From: Knoellia sp031844405
GTDB taxonomy: Bacteria > Actinomycetota > Actinomycetes > Actinomycetales > Dermatophilaceae
DNA length: 64,000 nucleotides
Assembly: GCA_031844405.1 (NCBI GenBank)
Contig: JAUZVC010000001.1
Coordinates: forward strand, 1,674,001-1,738,000
Direction of reading: 5' to 3'
Shown: one piece after another, positions 34,832 through 45,677 of the stretch
Layout of the letters: every line of letters starts with the position of its first letter
Numbering within the stretch: the first letter of the stretch is position 1
Program-made: the position numbers and the translations under genes
Notes under the pieces: model-generated
What the model was told of the DNA's origin: nothing
The model's input: the letters and a program-made list of their open reading frames with translations, nothing else
Databases searched by the model: none

Positions 34832-36731
34832 GCCAGAGGACGGCGTAGGGCTCGAGCAGGACGTCACCGTCGTCGCTCCAGCGCAGGGGTGCACCGGTGA
34901 TGGCGTCCTCGGACGCGTCGACCCCGAGCTCGTGGGCTCGCTGGCCCGGCCACCGCCGCCACGTCGGCGTGACGTTGTGCAGCGCGACGAAGCGCCCGAG
35001 CGCGTGCTCGCGCACGGTGACGAGGACGCCCGGGTCGTCGACCGGACCGACGCGGGACTCGATGCTGCCGTGGAGGTGGGGGAGCGAGGCGCGGGCACGG
35101 ACGAGCTCGCGCAGGTCCTCGAAGACCCGCGCCGCGGTCGTGGTCGGGTCGTGCCGCGCGTCGTGGCGCTCGCGGTCGAGGCGCGGCCGGTGCGCCCACC
35201 GGTTGTCGTCCTCGTGCCCGGGCTCCTCGGCCCAGTCGGGGTCGTTGGGCTGGCCGAGCTCGTCACCGCTCCAGATGACCGGGATCCCGCCCCAGCCGAG
35301 GACGACGGCGTGACCGAGGCGCAGCGCGCGCGCCGCCAGGTCGCGCTCCTCGTCGGTGCGGGCCGTCGAGAGGCCGACGAGGCTGGCGGCCGTGCCGCTG
35401 GTGCGCCCGTCGTCGGTCTCGGGGTTGTACTGGAAGACGAGGCCGTCGGCGTTCGAGCCCCACTCGTCGCCGGCGTACCACCGGGTGAGGAACCGGCGGT
35501 GCGCGTGGCCGTCGAGCCCGACCGCCGCCGCGTCCTCGTCCTGGATCGCCCAGCCGATGTCGTCGTGGCAGCGCAGGTAGGTGAGCCACGTCGACGTCGT
35601 CGGCTTCGTCGGCAGCCGCCCGAGGGCGTGGGCGGCGAGCCGGACGTCCTTCGTCGCGAGCATCGACCAGACCTGCACCATGAGGCTGTTGTGGTAGGCG
35701 AGGTCGCTCACCTTGCCGGAGTAGCGGCCCTGCCCGAGGTAGGCGAGCAGCTTGCTCGGCGCGACGATCGCCTCGGCCTTGAACGCCACTGCGGGACAGG
35801 CGATCCGGGTCACGGCGCGCAACGCCTGGGTGATGGCGTGCACCTCGGGCTCGCCCTGGCAGTCGGTGCCCATCCGCTTCCACATGAAGGCGATCGCGTC
35901 GAGCCGGAAGACGTCGACGCCGCGGTTGGCGAGCTCGAGGATGATCGCGGCGAACTCGCGCAGGACGGCGGGGTTGGACCAGTTGAGGTCCCACTGCCAC
36001 TCGTTGAACGTCGTCCAGACCCACCCGTCCAGCTCGTCGTCCCACGTGAAGCTGCCGGGCGCGAAGTCGGGGAAGACCTCTGGCAGGGTCCGTTCGTAGG
36101 CGTCTGGCAGCGTCCGGTCGGGGAAGACGTGGAAGTACTCCCGGTATGCCGTCTCGCCGGCCCGCGCTCGCGCGGCCCAGTCGTGCTCGCGCGCGACGTG
36201 GTTGAGGACGAGGTCGAGCACGAGGCTCACGCCCTGCTCGTGCAGCGCGGCGGCGAGGTCCGCGAGGTCGTCCATGTCGCCGAGGTCCGCGCGGACGGCG
36301 CGGTAGTCGGCGACGGCGTAGCCCCCGTCGTTGTCGCCCTCGCGTGGCTGGAGCAGCGGCATGAGGTGGAGGTAGGTCACCCCGAGGTCGCGCAGGTAGG
36401 GGATCTCCGCGACCACCCCGCGCAGGTCGCCCGCGAACCGCTCGGTGTAGGCGGCATACCCGACCATCGACGGGTCCTGGAGCCAGTCGGGACGCAGGAT
36501 GCGCTGGAGGTCGCGGCGTCGCAGCGCGGGGGAGCGGTCGCGGAACGCCTGTGCCGCAAGGGAGACGAGCTCCTCGGCGAGCGCGGTGGCGCCGGTGCCG
36601 TGGAGGGAGACGAGCGCGTCGCGGAGGTCGGGCCACCAGCGCTCGAGGCGCAGGTTGAACATCTCGCGCAGCTCGGGCGCGACTCCGGCGAGGTCGACGG
36701 GAGGCGGCGGGGACGTCGTCACGAGCGCCAT
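34806..36731 (-). CDS. Amylosucrase-like GH13 enzyme
   Basis: A 641-residue alpha-amylase-superfamily protein of subfamily GH13_4. DNDGGYAVADYRAVRADLGDMDDL opens the barrel, LDLVLNHVAREHDW is conserved region I, GVDVFRLDAIAFMWKRMG carries the nucleophile Asp, FKAEAIV the acid/base Glu, and LRCHDDIGW the transition-state Asp. Amylosucrase makes alpha-1,4-glucan from sucrose, releasing fructose; sucrose hydrolysis or isomerisation is also possible. ATG at 36731 follows GAAGGG with 6 nt spacing. No sucrose transporter or glycogen gene is adjacent. Confidence 0.87.
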   Translation of the reverse strand: MALVTTSPPPPVDLAGVAPELREMFNLRLERWWPDLRDALVSLHGTGATALAEELVSLAAQAFRDRSPALRRRDLQRILRPDWLQDPSMVGYAAYTERFAGDLRGVVAEIPYLRDLGVTYLHLMPLLQPREGDNDGGYAVADYRAVRADLGDMDDLADLAAALHEQGVSLVLDLVLNHVAREHDWAARARAGETAYREYFHVFPDRTLPDAYERTLPEVFPDFAPGSFTWDDELDGWVWTTFNEWQWDLNWSNPAVLREFAAIILELANRGVDVFRLDAIAFMWKRMGTDCQGEPEVHAITQALRAVTRIACPAVAFKAEAIVAPSKLLAYLGQGRYSGKVSDLAYHNSLMVQVWSMLATKDVRLAAHALGRLPTKPTTSTWLTYLRCHDDIGWAIQDEDAAAVGLDGHAHRRFLTRWYAGDEWGSNADGLVFQYNPETDDGRTSGTAASLVGLSTARTDEERDLAARALRLGHAVVLGWGGIPVIWSGDELGQPNDPDWAEEPGHEDDNRWAHRPRLDRERHDARHDPTTTAARVFEDLRELVRARASLPHLHGSIESRVGPVDDPGVLVTVREHALGRFVALHNVTPTWRRWPGQRAHELGVDASEDAITGAPLRWSDDGDVLLEPYAVLWLTTPVAES

Positions 36732-36753
36732 TGTGGACCCTTCGTGATGGGAT

Positions 36754-37588
36754 GTGTCGGTGCTGCCCTTCCGCCAGGTCGACGTCTTCTCCTCCGAGCC
36801 GTGGCTCGGCAACCCGCTCGCGGTGGTCCACGACGCCGACGGGCTGACCGACGCGCAGATGGCGGCGTTCGCGCGCTGGACCAACCTGTCCGAGACGACG
36901 TTCCTCGGCGCGCCGACCGACCCGCGCGCGGACTACCGCGTGCGCATCTGGACGACCGGCGGCGAGCTGCTCTTCGCGGGGCATCCGACGATCGGCAGTG
37001 CGCACGCCTGGCTCGAGGCCGGGGGCGAGCCCCGGGGTGATGTGGTCGTCCAGGAGTGCGGCGCGGGGCTCGTCGACGTGAGGCGATCGCCGCGGCTCGG
37101 GTTCGCGGCACCGCCGCTGCGCCGCTCCGGACCCGTCGACGACGACCACGCGTCTCGCATCCTGCGCGGGCTGCGGATCGAGGAGTCCCAGGTGAAGGAC
37201 ATGGCATGGGTCGACAACGGGCCCGGCTGGGTGGGTGTCGACCTCGGCACCGCGTCGGCGGTCGTCGACGTCGTGCCCGACCTCGCCGCCTTCACCGACC
37301 TCAAGGTCTGCCTCCTCGGGCGCTGGGACGAGACGAGCGCATCGAACCTCGGCGCGGACGTCGAGGTGCGCGCCTTCTATGCCGACGGCAACGAGTTCGC
37401 GGAGGACCCGGTCACCGGCAGCGCCAACGCGGGGCTCGCCCAGTGGCTCATCGGCACCGGCTCCCTGCCCGACTCCTACGTCGCGCGGCAGGGATCGGTC
37501 ATCGGGCGCGAGGGCCGGGTGCACGTCGAGGCCGCCGACGGTGAGGTGTGGGTCTCCGGCGACGCCGTCACCCGCATCGAGGGCAGCG

Positions 37589-37605
<17 letters not shown>
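36754..37605 (+). CDS. PhzF-family isomerase/epimerase
   Basis: A 283-residue protein of the PhzF/diaminopimelate epimerase-like fold: LPFRQVDVFSSEPWLGNPLAVV, FARWTNLSETTFL, RIWTTGGELLFAGHPTIGSAH, and late FAEDPVTGSANAGLAQW. The Glu in NLSETTF matches the catalytic Glu45 of PhzF. It catalyses an isomerisation on an unknown small acid; no phenazine genes surround it. GTG at 36754 is the only in-frame start near the conserved beginning. Confidence 0.88.
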
Positions 37606-39586
<1,981 letters not shown>

Positions 39587-39621
39587 GCCTCCACCCTGAC
39601 ACGCGGGCCGACCTGACGGCG

Positions 39622-39673
39622 GTGTCGGGGATCCGGGGCCACCACGGTGGCGGAAGGCCCGGATCCCCGACAC
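39622..39673 (-). terminator. dctA terminator hairpin
   Basis: Perfect 16-bp stem, GTGTCGGGGATCCGGG at 39622-39637 with 39658-39673, enclosing a second small hairpin (CCACCACGGTGG). It lies between the end of dctA and the start of the YyaL-like gene, both on the minus strand, so it probably terminates dctA. Confidence 0.65.
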
Positions 39674-39700
39674 TCGAGGAGCGTCAGTGCACCAGCGGGG

Positions 39701-41080
39701 TCAGTGACCCACGGTCTGCGACTGCGGGTCGCCCACGAGGTCGCGCTCGGTGCGCTCGACGCCCTCGTCGTCGTGGTCGAGCATCGACGCCTCGTCGAAC
39801 GGGTCGTCGCCGGCGAGCACCCGGTCCAGCTTCGGACGGTCGAGCTCGCCGACCCAGTGCCCGATAAGCACCGTCGCGATGGAGTTGCCCGCGAAGTTCG
39901 TCAGGGCCCGGGCCTCGCTCATCATGCGGTCGATGCCGACGATGAAGCCGACGCCGTCGACGAGGTCGGGGCGGTGTGACTGCAGCCCTCCGGCCAGGGT
40001 CGCGAGCCCGGCGCCGGTGACACCGGCGGCGCCCTTCGACGCGATGATCATGAAGAGCAGCAGCGAGACCTGCTCACCGATCGAGAACGGCTTGTCGAGT
40101 GCCTCGGCGATGAAGAGCGAGGCCATCGTCAGGTAGATCGCGGTGCCGTCGAGGTTGAACGAGTAGCCCGTCGGGACCGTGATGCCGACGACGGGGCGCG
40201 AGACGCCGGCGTGCTCCATCTTGGCGATGAGGCGGGGGAGGGCGGACTCCGACGACGACGTCGAGAGGATGAGGAGGAACTCGCGCGAGAGGTACTTGAG
40301 CAGCGCGAGGACGTTGATGCCGGTGACGGCCTTGAGCAGCGCCCCGAGGATGACGAAGACGAAGAGGAAGCACGTCACGTAGAACGCGACCATGATGAGC
40401 GCGAGCGACTTGAGCGCCTGCCAGCCCGTGGCGCCCACGACGGCAGCCATGGCTCCGAACGCACCGATGGGTGCGGCATACATGATCATCGCCATGAGGC
40501 GGAAGACGAGCCGCTCGAGGTGACGGATGCCGCCGAGGATCGGCTCGCCCGCGCGGCCCATCTTCTGGAGCGCGAAGCCGACGAGCAGGGCGACGAGCAG
40601 CGTCTGGAGCACCGAGCCGGCGGTGAGCGCCGACACGAGGGTGTCGGGGATGAGCCCGAGGATGAAGTCGACGGTCGTCTCGTGCTCCTCGCCGACGGCC
40701 TTCTGGCCGCTCGCCGCGAGCTCGTCGGTGAGGTTGAGCCCGGCGCCGGGCTTGACGATGTTGCCGACGAGCAGACCCACGGCCAGGGCCACGGTCGACA
40801 TCGTGAGGAAGTAGCCGAGGGCGAGCCCACCGACCTTGCCGACCTGCGCGGCGCGACGGACCGAGCCGATGCCGAGGACGATCGTGCAGAAGATGATCGG
40901 GCTGATCATCATCTTGATGAGGTCCACGAACGCGGTGCCGAGCCACTTGAGCTTGACGCCGAAGTCCGGGGCGATGATCCCGACGGCGATGCCGAGGACC
41001 ATGGCGATGATGACGGCGATGTAGAGCCAGTGCGTGCGGTCCCGGCGCGCGGGCCGGTCGACGACGACGTTGTCGGTCAC
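39701..41080 (-). CDS. dctA: C4-dicarboxylate/Na+(H+) symporter
   Basis: A 459-residue DAACS-family symporter. Conserved parts are FVDLIKMMISPIIFCTIVLGI, the hairpin motif STSSSESALPRLIAKM, VPTGYSFNLDGTAIYLTM, and the C-terminal DRMMSEARALTNFAGNSIATV, all typical of DctA. It imports succinate, fumarate and malate. GTG at 41080 follows AGGAGA with 6 nt spacing. It is divergent from a DcuS/CitA-like sensor and regulator, a familiar arrangement for substrate-induced uptake. Confidence 0.93.
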   Translation of the reverse strand: MTDNVVVDRPARRDRTHWLYIAVIIAMVLGIAVGIIAPDFGVKLKWLGTAFVDLIKMMISPIIFCTIVLGIGSVRRAAQVGKVGGLALGYFLTMSTVALAVGLLVGNIVKPGAGLNLTDELAASGQKAVGEEHETTVDFILGLIPDTLVSALTAGSVLQTLLVALLVGFALQKMGRAGEPILGGIRHLERLVFRLMAMIMYAAPIGAFGAMAAVVGATGWQALKSLALIMVAFYVTCFLFVFVILGALLKAVTGINVLALLKYLSREFLLILSTSSSESALPRLIAKMEHAGVSRPVVGITVPTGYSFNLDGTAIYLTMASLFIAEALDKPFSIGEQVSLLLFMIIASKGAAGVTGAGLATLAGGLQSHRPDLVDGVGFIVGIDRMMSEARALTNFAGNSIATVLIGHWVGELDRPKLDRVLAGDDPFDEASMLDHDDEGVERTERDLVGDPQSQTVGH

Positions 41081-41103
41081 GGGTGTCTCCTGGGTGGGCG
41101 GGC

Positions 41104-41165
41104 CCGGGTGGTCCCGGGTCTGGGCGACCCCGATTCTGGTGTCGCGACTGGCTAGGGTCACCGTT
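41104..41165. promoter_or_regulatory. dctA / sensor kinase intergenic control region
   Basis: Two CCCGGGT palindromic half units sit 9 bp apart near 41102-41118 and could be an operator for the adjacent response regulator; that is inference. On the minus strand CAGAAT (near 41132) is a candidate dctA -10. On the plus strand TAGGGT at 41153-41158 ends 7 nt before a GTG at 41166. Confidence 0.35.
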
Positions 41166-41243
41166 GTGTTCATTGAGTTCCGCGGGGACGTGCGCGAGGT
41201 GCCCCGCGCGCACCCCCGTCCCGTATGCCGGCGGGCCGGGTGA
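41166..41243 (+). CDS. Possible leaderless leader peptide upstream of sensor kinase
   Basis: A 25-codon frame beginning at GTG 41166, 7 nt after the TAGGGT box, encodes VFIEFRGDVREVPRAHPRPV and five more residues, and ends at TGA 41241-41243. That stop overlaps an in-frame GTG of the kinase (41240) as GTGA, and the frame spans the kinase ATG at 41225. This suggests a short peptide whose translation is coupled to the kinase. It may instead be chance, with the kinase initiating elsewhere. Confidence 0.35.
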   Translation: MFIEFRGDVREVPRAHPRPVCRRAG

Positions 41244-42856
41244 GCTCCCGGCGCTCGCCGTCGCGGTGGAGCGTGGCGACCCAGACGTTCGTCCTCCAGG
41301 TCGGGGTCGCGCTCCTCGTCGTCACCGTCGGGCTCGCGGCTGCCTACGTGCAGGCCAGGCGCGCCCAGACGCAGGAGGCGACGAGCCGGGCCATGTCCGT
41401 GGCCCGCACGGTCGCCTCGACACCGGCCGTCGTCGACGCGCTCTCCTCGGCCACCCCGACGCCGGCGGTGCAGGACTACGCCGAGGACGTGCGCCGCGGG
41501 ACCGGCACCGACTTCGTCGTCGTCATGACGACCGAGGGCGTGCGCTACTCCCACCCCGACCCGGCGCAGGTCGGGCAGAAGTTCATCGGCCACATCGCGG
41601 CCGCCGTGCGCGGCGGTGAGGTCGTCGAGGACTACACCGGCACCCTCGGGCCCTCACGCCGGGTCGTCGTGCCCGTCCAGTCCGACTCCGGGACCGTCGT
41701 GGGGCTCGTCTCGGTGGGCATCCGGCGCACCGCCCTGTCGCGCGCGGTGAGCGAGCAGCTGCCCGGTCTCCTCCTCGCCGGGGCTGCGGCCGCGCTGCTC
41801 TCCGGCCTCGGCACCGGCCTCGTCTCGCGGCGCACCCGCCGCCAGACGCTCGGGCTCGGCGAGGAGCAGCTGCGCGAGATGTACGAGTACTACGACGCCG
41901 TCCTCCACGCCGTCACCGAGGGCCTGCTGCTCGTCGACCAGGACGGCCGGCTCCAGCTCGCCAACGACGAGGCGGTCCGGCTGCTCGGGCTGCCCGAGGC
42001 GGCGAGCGGCCGACCGCTCGCCGACCTCGGCCTCACCCCGGGGCTCACGGCCGCGCTCTCCGACGGCGAGCGTCGCGAGGACGAGCTCCACGTCACGGAC
42101 GCCCGGGTCCTCGTCCTCGGCACCGCCCCCGCGATGTGGGAGGGCCGTCGGCTCGGCACCGTCGCGACCCTGCGCGACCGCACCGACCTCGAGCACCTCA
42201 CCGGCGAGCTCGACTCCGCGCGCGGTGTCACCGAGGCCCTGCGCTCGCAGGCGCACGAGTCGGCCAACCGGATCCACACGATCGTCTCGCTCATCGAGCT
42301 CGGCCACGTGGAGCGCGCGCTCGACTTCGCCACCGACGAGCTCGCCGTGACCCAGCAGCTCACCGACGACGTCGTCGCGGCCGACACCGAGCCTGCCCTC
42401 GCCGCCCTCCTCGTCGGCAAGAGCGCCCAGGCGAGCGAGCGGGGCATCGACCTGCGCATCACGCCCGGAGCCCAGTGGCCGACCGGCGCCGTGCCCGTGC
42501 GCGACGTCGTGACGATCGCCGGCAACCTCATCGACAACGCCTTCGACGCCGTGGCGAGCCTGCCACCGGGCTCGGAGCGCCGGGTCGAGGTCGACGCCCG
42601 CGTCGACGACGACCACCTCGTCCTCGAGGTCGCCGACTCCGGCCCCGGGCTGCCCGAGGCAGGGGTCGACGCCGTCGTCCGGCGCGGGTTCAGCACCAAG
42701 GGGGAGGGCCGTGCGGGCCGGCGCGGCATCGGGCTCGCGCTCGTCGCCCAGACGATCGACCGGCTCGGTGGGACCCTCGACGTGACGGGCCCGCCCGGTG
42801 CGCGCTTCGTCGTCAGCCTGCCGCTCGTCCCGCGCGAGGAGGAGTCCCGTGCCTGA
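41225..42856 (+). CDS. Sensor histidine kinase, DcuS/CitA family
   Basis: A 543-residue kinase: membrane helix (about 20-42), extracytoplasmic PAS-like (sCache) sensor 45-175 with FVVVMTTEGVRYSHPDPAQVGQKF, the CitA/DcuS ligand-pocket strand, second helix near 178-198, cytoplasmic PAS 215-320, SPOB-type helix RSQAHESANRIHTIVSLIELG with phospho-His, and HATPase GRAGRRGIGLALVAQTIDRLGG. It should sense C4-dicarboxylates or citrate and control dctA. The start is uncertain: ATG 41225 or GTG 41240, the latter coupled to the upstream 25-codon frame. Confidence 0.9.
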   Translation: MPAGRVSSRRSPSRWSVATQTFVLQVGVALLVVTVGLAAAYVQARRAQTQEATSRAMSVARTVASTPAVVDALSSATPTPAVQDYAEDVRRGTGTDFVVVMTTEGVRYSHPDPAQVGQKFIGHIAAAVRGGEVVEDYTGTLGPSRRVVVPVQSDSGTVVGLVSVGIRRTALSRAVSEQLPGLLLAGAAAALLSGLGTGLVSRRTRRQTLGLGEEQLREMYEYYDAVLHAVTEGLLLVDQDGRLQLANDEAVRLLGLPEAASGRPLADLGLTPGLTAALSDGERREDELHVTDARVLVLGTAPAMWEGRRLGTVATLRDRTDLEHLTGELDSARGVTEALRSQAHESANRIHTIVSLIELGHVERALDFATDELAVTQQLTDDVVAADTEPALAALLVGKSAQASERGIDLRITPGAQWPTGAVPVRDVVTIAGNLIDNAFDAVASLPPGSERRVEVDARVDDDHLVLEVADSGPGLPEAGVDAVVRRGFSTKGEGRAGRRGIGLALVAQTIDRLGGTLDVTGPPGARFVVSLPLVPREEESRA

Positions 42857-43532
42857 CCCGCTGCGCGTCCTCGTCGTCGAGGACGAGCCCGTGGCCGCCG
42901 AGGCCCACGCGACATACGTCGGTCGCGTCCCCGGGTTCGTCGTCGTCGCCGTCGCGTCGACGGGGCAGGAGGCGCTGCGGGCGCTCCAGGGCACCGAGGT
43001 CGACGTCGTCCTGCTCGACATGAACCTGCCCGACCGGCACGGGCTCGAGGTGGTCCGCGCGATGCGCGCGGCCGGCCACGCCGCCGACGTCATCGCCGTG
43101 AGCTCTGCGCGCGACCTCGACATCATGCGGTCGGCCGTCTCGCTCGGCGTCGTCCAGTACGTCCTCAAGCCCTTCGCCTTCGGCACCCTGCGCGACCGGC
43201 TCTCGGCCTACCTCGACTACCGCGCCACCCACGTCGCCACCGCCGAGGTCGGCAGCCAGGCGGAGGTCGACGAGGTCTTCGCCGCCGCCCGCCCGACCCG
43301 CCCGGTGAGCCTGCCCAAGGGGATGTCCGAGGAGCTGCTCGGCCGTGTCGTCACGACACTGCGGGAGTCACCGTCGGCGCTGTCCGCCAGCGAGGTCGCC
43401 GGCCGGCTCGGGGTCAGCCGGGTGACGGCCCGGCGCTTCCTCGAGCACCTCCACGAGAGCGGCGTCGCCACCCGGCGTTCGCGCTACACCGGTGCGGGCC
43501 GGCCGGAGGTCGAGTACGGCTGGCGCAGCTGA
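42849..43532 (+). CDS. Response regulator, DcuR/CitB family
   Basis: A 227-residue regulator with receiver pocket VVEDEP, phospho-Asp in VVLLDMNLPDRHG and Lys in YVLKPF. The C-terminal helix-turn-helix is ALSASEVAGRLGVSRVTARRFLEHL, the DcuR/CitB type. GTG at 42849 follows GAGGAGGAG and overlaps the kinase end by 8 bp. Together they form a two-component system facing dctA. Confidence 0.92.
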   Translation: MPDPLRVLVVEDEPVAAEAHATYVGRVPGFVVVAVASTGQEALRALQGTEVDVVLLDMNLPDRHGLEVVRAMRAAGHAADVIAVSSARDLDIMRSAVSLGVVQYVLKPFAFGTLRDRLSAYLDYRATHVATAEVGSQAEVDEVFAAARPTRPVSLPKGMSEELLGRVVTTLRESPSALSASEVAGRLGVSRVTARRFLEHLHESGVATRRSRYTGAGRPEVEYGWRS

Positions 43533-43543
43533 CGCCGTCCGGC

Positions 43544-44485
43544 TCAGTCCTCTAGCGCCTTGAGGAGCGTGAGGTTCTTCGACAGCTCCGCGTCGTCGCC
43601 GTCGACCGCCGCCCAGAGGATCTCGACGCCGCAGCGGACGATGCACCACAGCCGCCCGAGCTCCTCGTCGAGGCCCCCGGCGCCGCATGCCAGCTCGAGC
43701 CGCTGGCGCACCGACCAGCGCAGCGACGACCCGGTGCCCATCTCCTCGATCCGGTTGCGCAGCAACGGATGCAGCTCGTAGGCCGCAGGTCCGGCGAGCG
43801 GCTTCGGGTCGATGGCGAGCCACGGCGCCCGGTCGGCGGCGAGGACGTTCTGGAAGTGCAGGTCCGTGTGCAGCAGGACCCTCGGCCCGGGTTCGGCGAG
43901 CAGCTCGCGGGCCAGCCCCGTGACGCGGGTGACGACCCGTCGGGGCAGGTCGGTGCGCTGGCGCAGCTGGGTGAGGTAGGGGTCGAGGTATGCCGGAAGA
44001 GTCCGGATCGTCGGCGGTGCCGGCACGTGCAGCTCGCGGTAGAGCCCGCCCACGACGGAGCAGGCCTCCTCGATGTCGACGGGGTCGAGGTCGCGCCCCG
44101 AATCAAGCCGTTCGAGGAGGAGGGCACCGCGCGACGGGTCCGCGGCGACGAGCCGCACCGCGCCGTGTCCGTCCCACGCCCGCAGCGCGAGGTGCTCCTG
44201 GGCCGACTCGACGTGCGGCCAGCCGACCTTGAGGACGAGCGGGCCACCTTGGCCGCCGCGACGCACGACGGGGTGGACGACAGCGGTCCAGCCGGTCATC
44301 GGCGCGCCGGTCAGCTCGAGGTCCCACGCCTCCAGGCACTCGCGGGCGAGCCGGTCGACGGTCGTGACCCAGTCGGCGCCCGTCGGTCCACCCTCGGCCG
44401 GCAGCCGGCTCATCCAGGTGAGCCACTCGGCCGGGGCGCGCGGGGCCCGCGGGTCGCTCGGCTCGCTCACGGCCGTCTCGCTCAC
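43544..44485 (-). CDS. Aminoglycoside/hydroxyurea phosphotransferase-like protein
   Basis: A 313-residue kinase-fold protein of the APH(6)/hur family: VHPVVRRGGQGGPLVLKVGWPH with the ATP Lys, RGALLLERLDSGRDL, catalytic loop VLLHTDLHFQNVLAA, and metal-binding AIDPKPLAGP. The family includes streptomycin 6-kinase, but most actinobacterial members are not shown to confer resistance. GTG at 44485 begins 11 bp after the upstream lipoprotein gene, probably one operon. Confidence 0.82.
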   Translation of the reverse strand: MSETAVSEPSDPRAPRAPAEWLTWMSRLPAEGGPTGADWVTTVDRLARECLEAWDLELTGAPMTGWTAVVHPVVRRGGQGGPLVLKVGWPHVESAQEHLALRAWDGHGAVRLVAADPSRGALLLERLDSGRDLDPVDIEEACSVVGGLYRELHVPAPPTIRTLPAYLDPYLTQLRQRTDLPRRVVTRVTGLARELLAEPGPRVLLHTDLHFQNVLAADRAPWLAIDPKPLAGPAAYELHPLLRNRIEEMGTGSSLRWSVRQRLELACGAGGLDEELGRLWCIVRCGVEILWAAVDGDDAELSKNLTLLKALED

Positions 44486-44495
44486 GCGAGTCCCC

Positions 44496-45575
44496 TCACG
44501 CGAGACCCGGGAACGCCGTGAGCCGGATGCCGTGGCGGTGCGCCACTGCCGCGACGGTGCCGAGCCAACCGGGCAGGGCGGCGAACGCGGCCTCGGGGTC
44601 GGCGTCGATCGCCGGGCGCAGTGCGGCCCCGGTTTCGGCGAGCAGGGTCGTCATCGCCTCGGTCGCGAGCGTCGCGGCCTCGGCGGGCGTGGTCACCGGG
44701 CGGGGGAGCGTCTGGCCGAGGTCCGGCTCGGGCGCGGACGGCCCGGCGGCGTCGACGAGGTCCGACGTGAGGCCCTGCAGCGCGGCGATGTCGCGCAGCC
44801 AGGCGGAGCGCACCGCCTTCGTCGAGCGTGCGGCCGCGACCTCGAGGAGCCAGGTGGCCCGGCGGGTGGCGACGACGAGGGGGACGAGAGCGGCAGGGCT
44901 CGACCACGACGGCGGCACGGACGGACTGCTCGATCCCGAGGCGGACGGGCTCGCCGACGCGCTCGGGGTCGGCGTGGCCGCGGGCGCGGGCGCCGCGACC
45001 GGGGCCGCCAGCTCGACGGCGGCGTGGGCCTGGCCGAGGACGGCGACGAGGGTGGGCCGCAGGTCGGCCTCGGCCGCCTCGAGCCCCCTGCCGGCCGCGA
45101 CGACCTCGCCCTCGACCTCGGCTACCGGCCTGCGCACCACGGCCGGCGCCGTCGGGACGGGAGCTGCCGACGCAGGCGAACCGCTGGGGGAGGACGTCGC
45201 CGACGCAGTGGCGGAGGTGGCCGGGGAGGCGGTCGGCGTCGCGGACGGCGTCGCCAGCTCGCTCTCGGGGACGCCTCGCTGGCGCAGGGCGTCGTGGAGC
45301 ACCGTCGCCTGGCGGGCGTGCAACGGCGGCAGGAGCGGGGCGAGCGGGTCGGTCGCGACGAACGAGGCGGTCGAGGCGGTGACGACGGCGGCGTGCAGGC
45401 GCAGGAGAGCCTGCTCGGCCTCGATGGGCTCGCGGGTCGGGACGAGCGGCACCCGCGGGGCGTCGTCCTCGAGACGGATGCCGCAGCCGGCGAGAGCCAC
45501 CACGACTGCACCCAGCGCCCCCGCGGTGACGAGTCGCCGGGTCGGACCCGGGGCCGACGGGGTCGCGTCACGCAT
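44496..45575 (-). CDS. Uncharacterised lipoprotein, possible DUF4439 ferritin-like domain
   Basis: A 359-residue lipoprotein with lipobox VVALAGC (Cys about 31) and two low-complexity Ala/Thr/Ser/Pro stretches. Helical segments lie between them and at the end (RATWLLEVAAARSTKAVRSAWLRDIAALQGL). Its position beside rimP matches the DUF4439 ferritin-like gene found there in other actinobacteria, but sequence support is weak. ATG at 45575 follows GAGGAT by 6 nt; an earlier ATG at 45605 is less likely. Confidence 0.6.
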   Translation of the reverse strand: MRDATPSAPGPTRRLVTAGALGAVVVALAGCGIRLEDDAPRVPLVPTREPIEAEQALLRLHAAVVTASTASFVATDPLAPLLPPLHARQATVLHDALRQRGVPESELATPSATPTASPATSATASATSSPSGSPASAAPVPTAPAVVRRPVAEVEGEVVAAGRGLEAAEADLRPTLVAVLGQAHAAVELAAPVAAPAPAATPTPSASASPSASGSSSPSVPPSWSSPAALVPLVVATRRATWLLEVAAARSTKAVRSAWLRDIAALQGLTSDLVDAAGPSAPEPDLGQTLPRPVTTPAEAATLATEAMTTLLAETGAALRPAIDADPEAAFAALPGWLGTVAAVAHRHGIRLTAFPGLA

Positions 45576-45618
45576 GCCGGCATCCTCGCACGCGTGGAAG
45601 GCCACCTCCGCGCCCGGC

Positions 45619-45624
45619 TAGAGT
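45619..45624 (+). promoter_or_regulatory. Putative rimP-nusA operon -10 box
   Basis: TAGAGT in the 102-bp gap before rimP, leaving about 48 nt of leader with GAGAGGGAG just before the ATG. Confidence 0.45.
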
Positions 45625-45677
45625 GGACGTCGCCGCAGGTGCAGGACGCGGACCGAGAACTACAGAGAGGGAGATCG

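Noticed and set aside
44481..44504. Direct repeat CTCACGCGAG twice between the APH-like and lipoprotein genes
   Set aside because: Only 10 bp and two copies; consistent with a small local duplication and not clearly regulatory.
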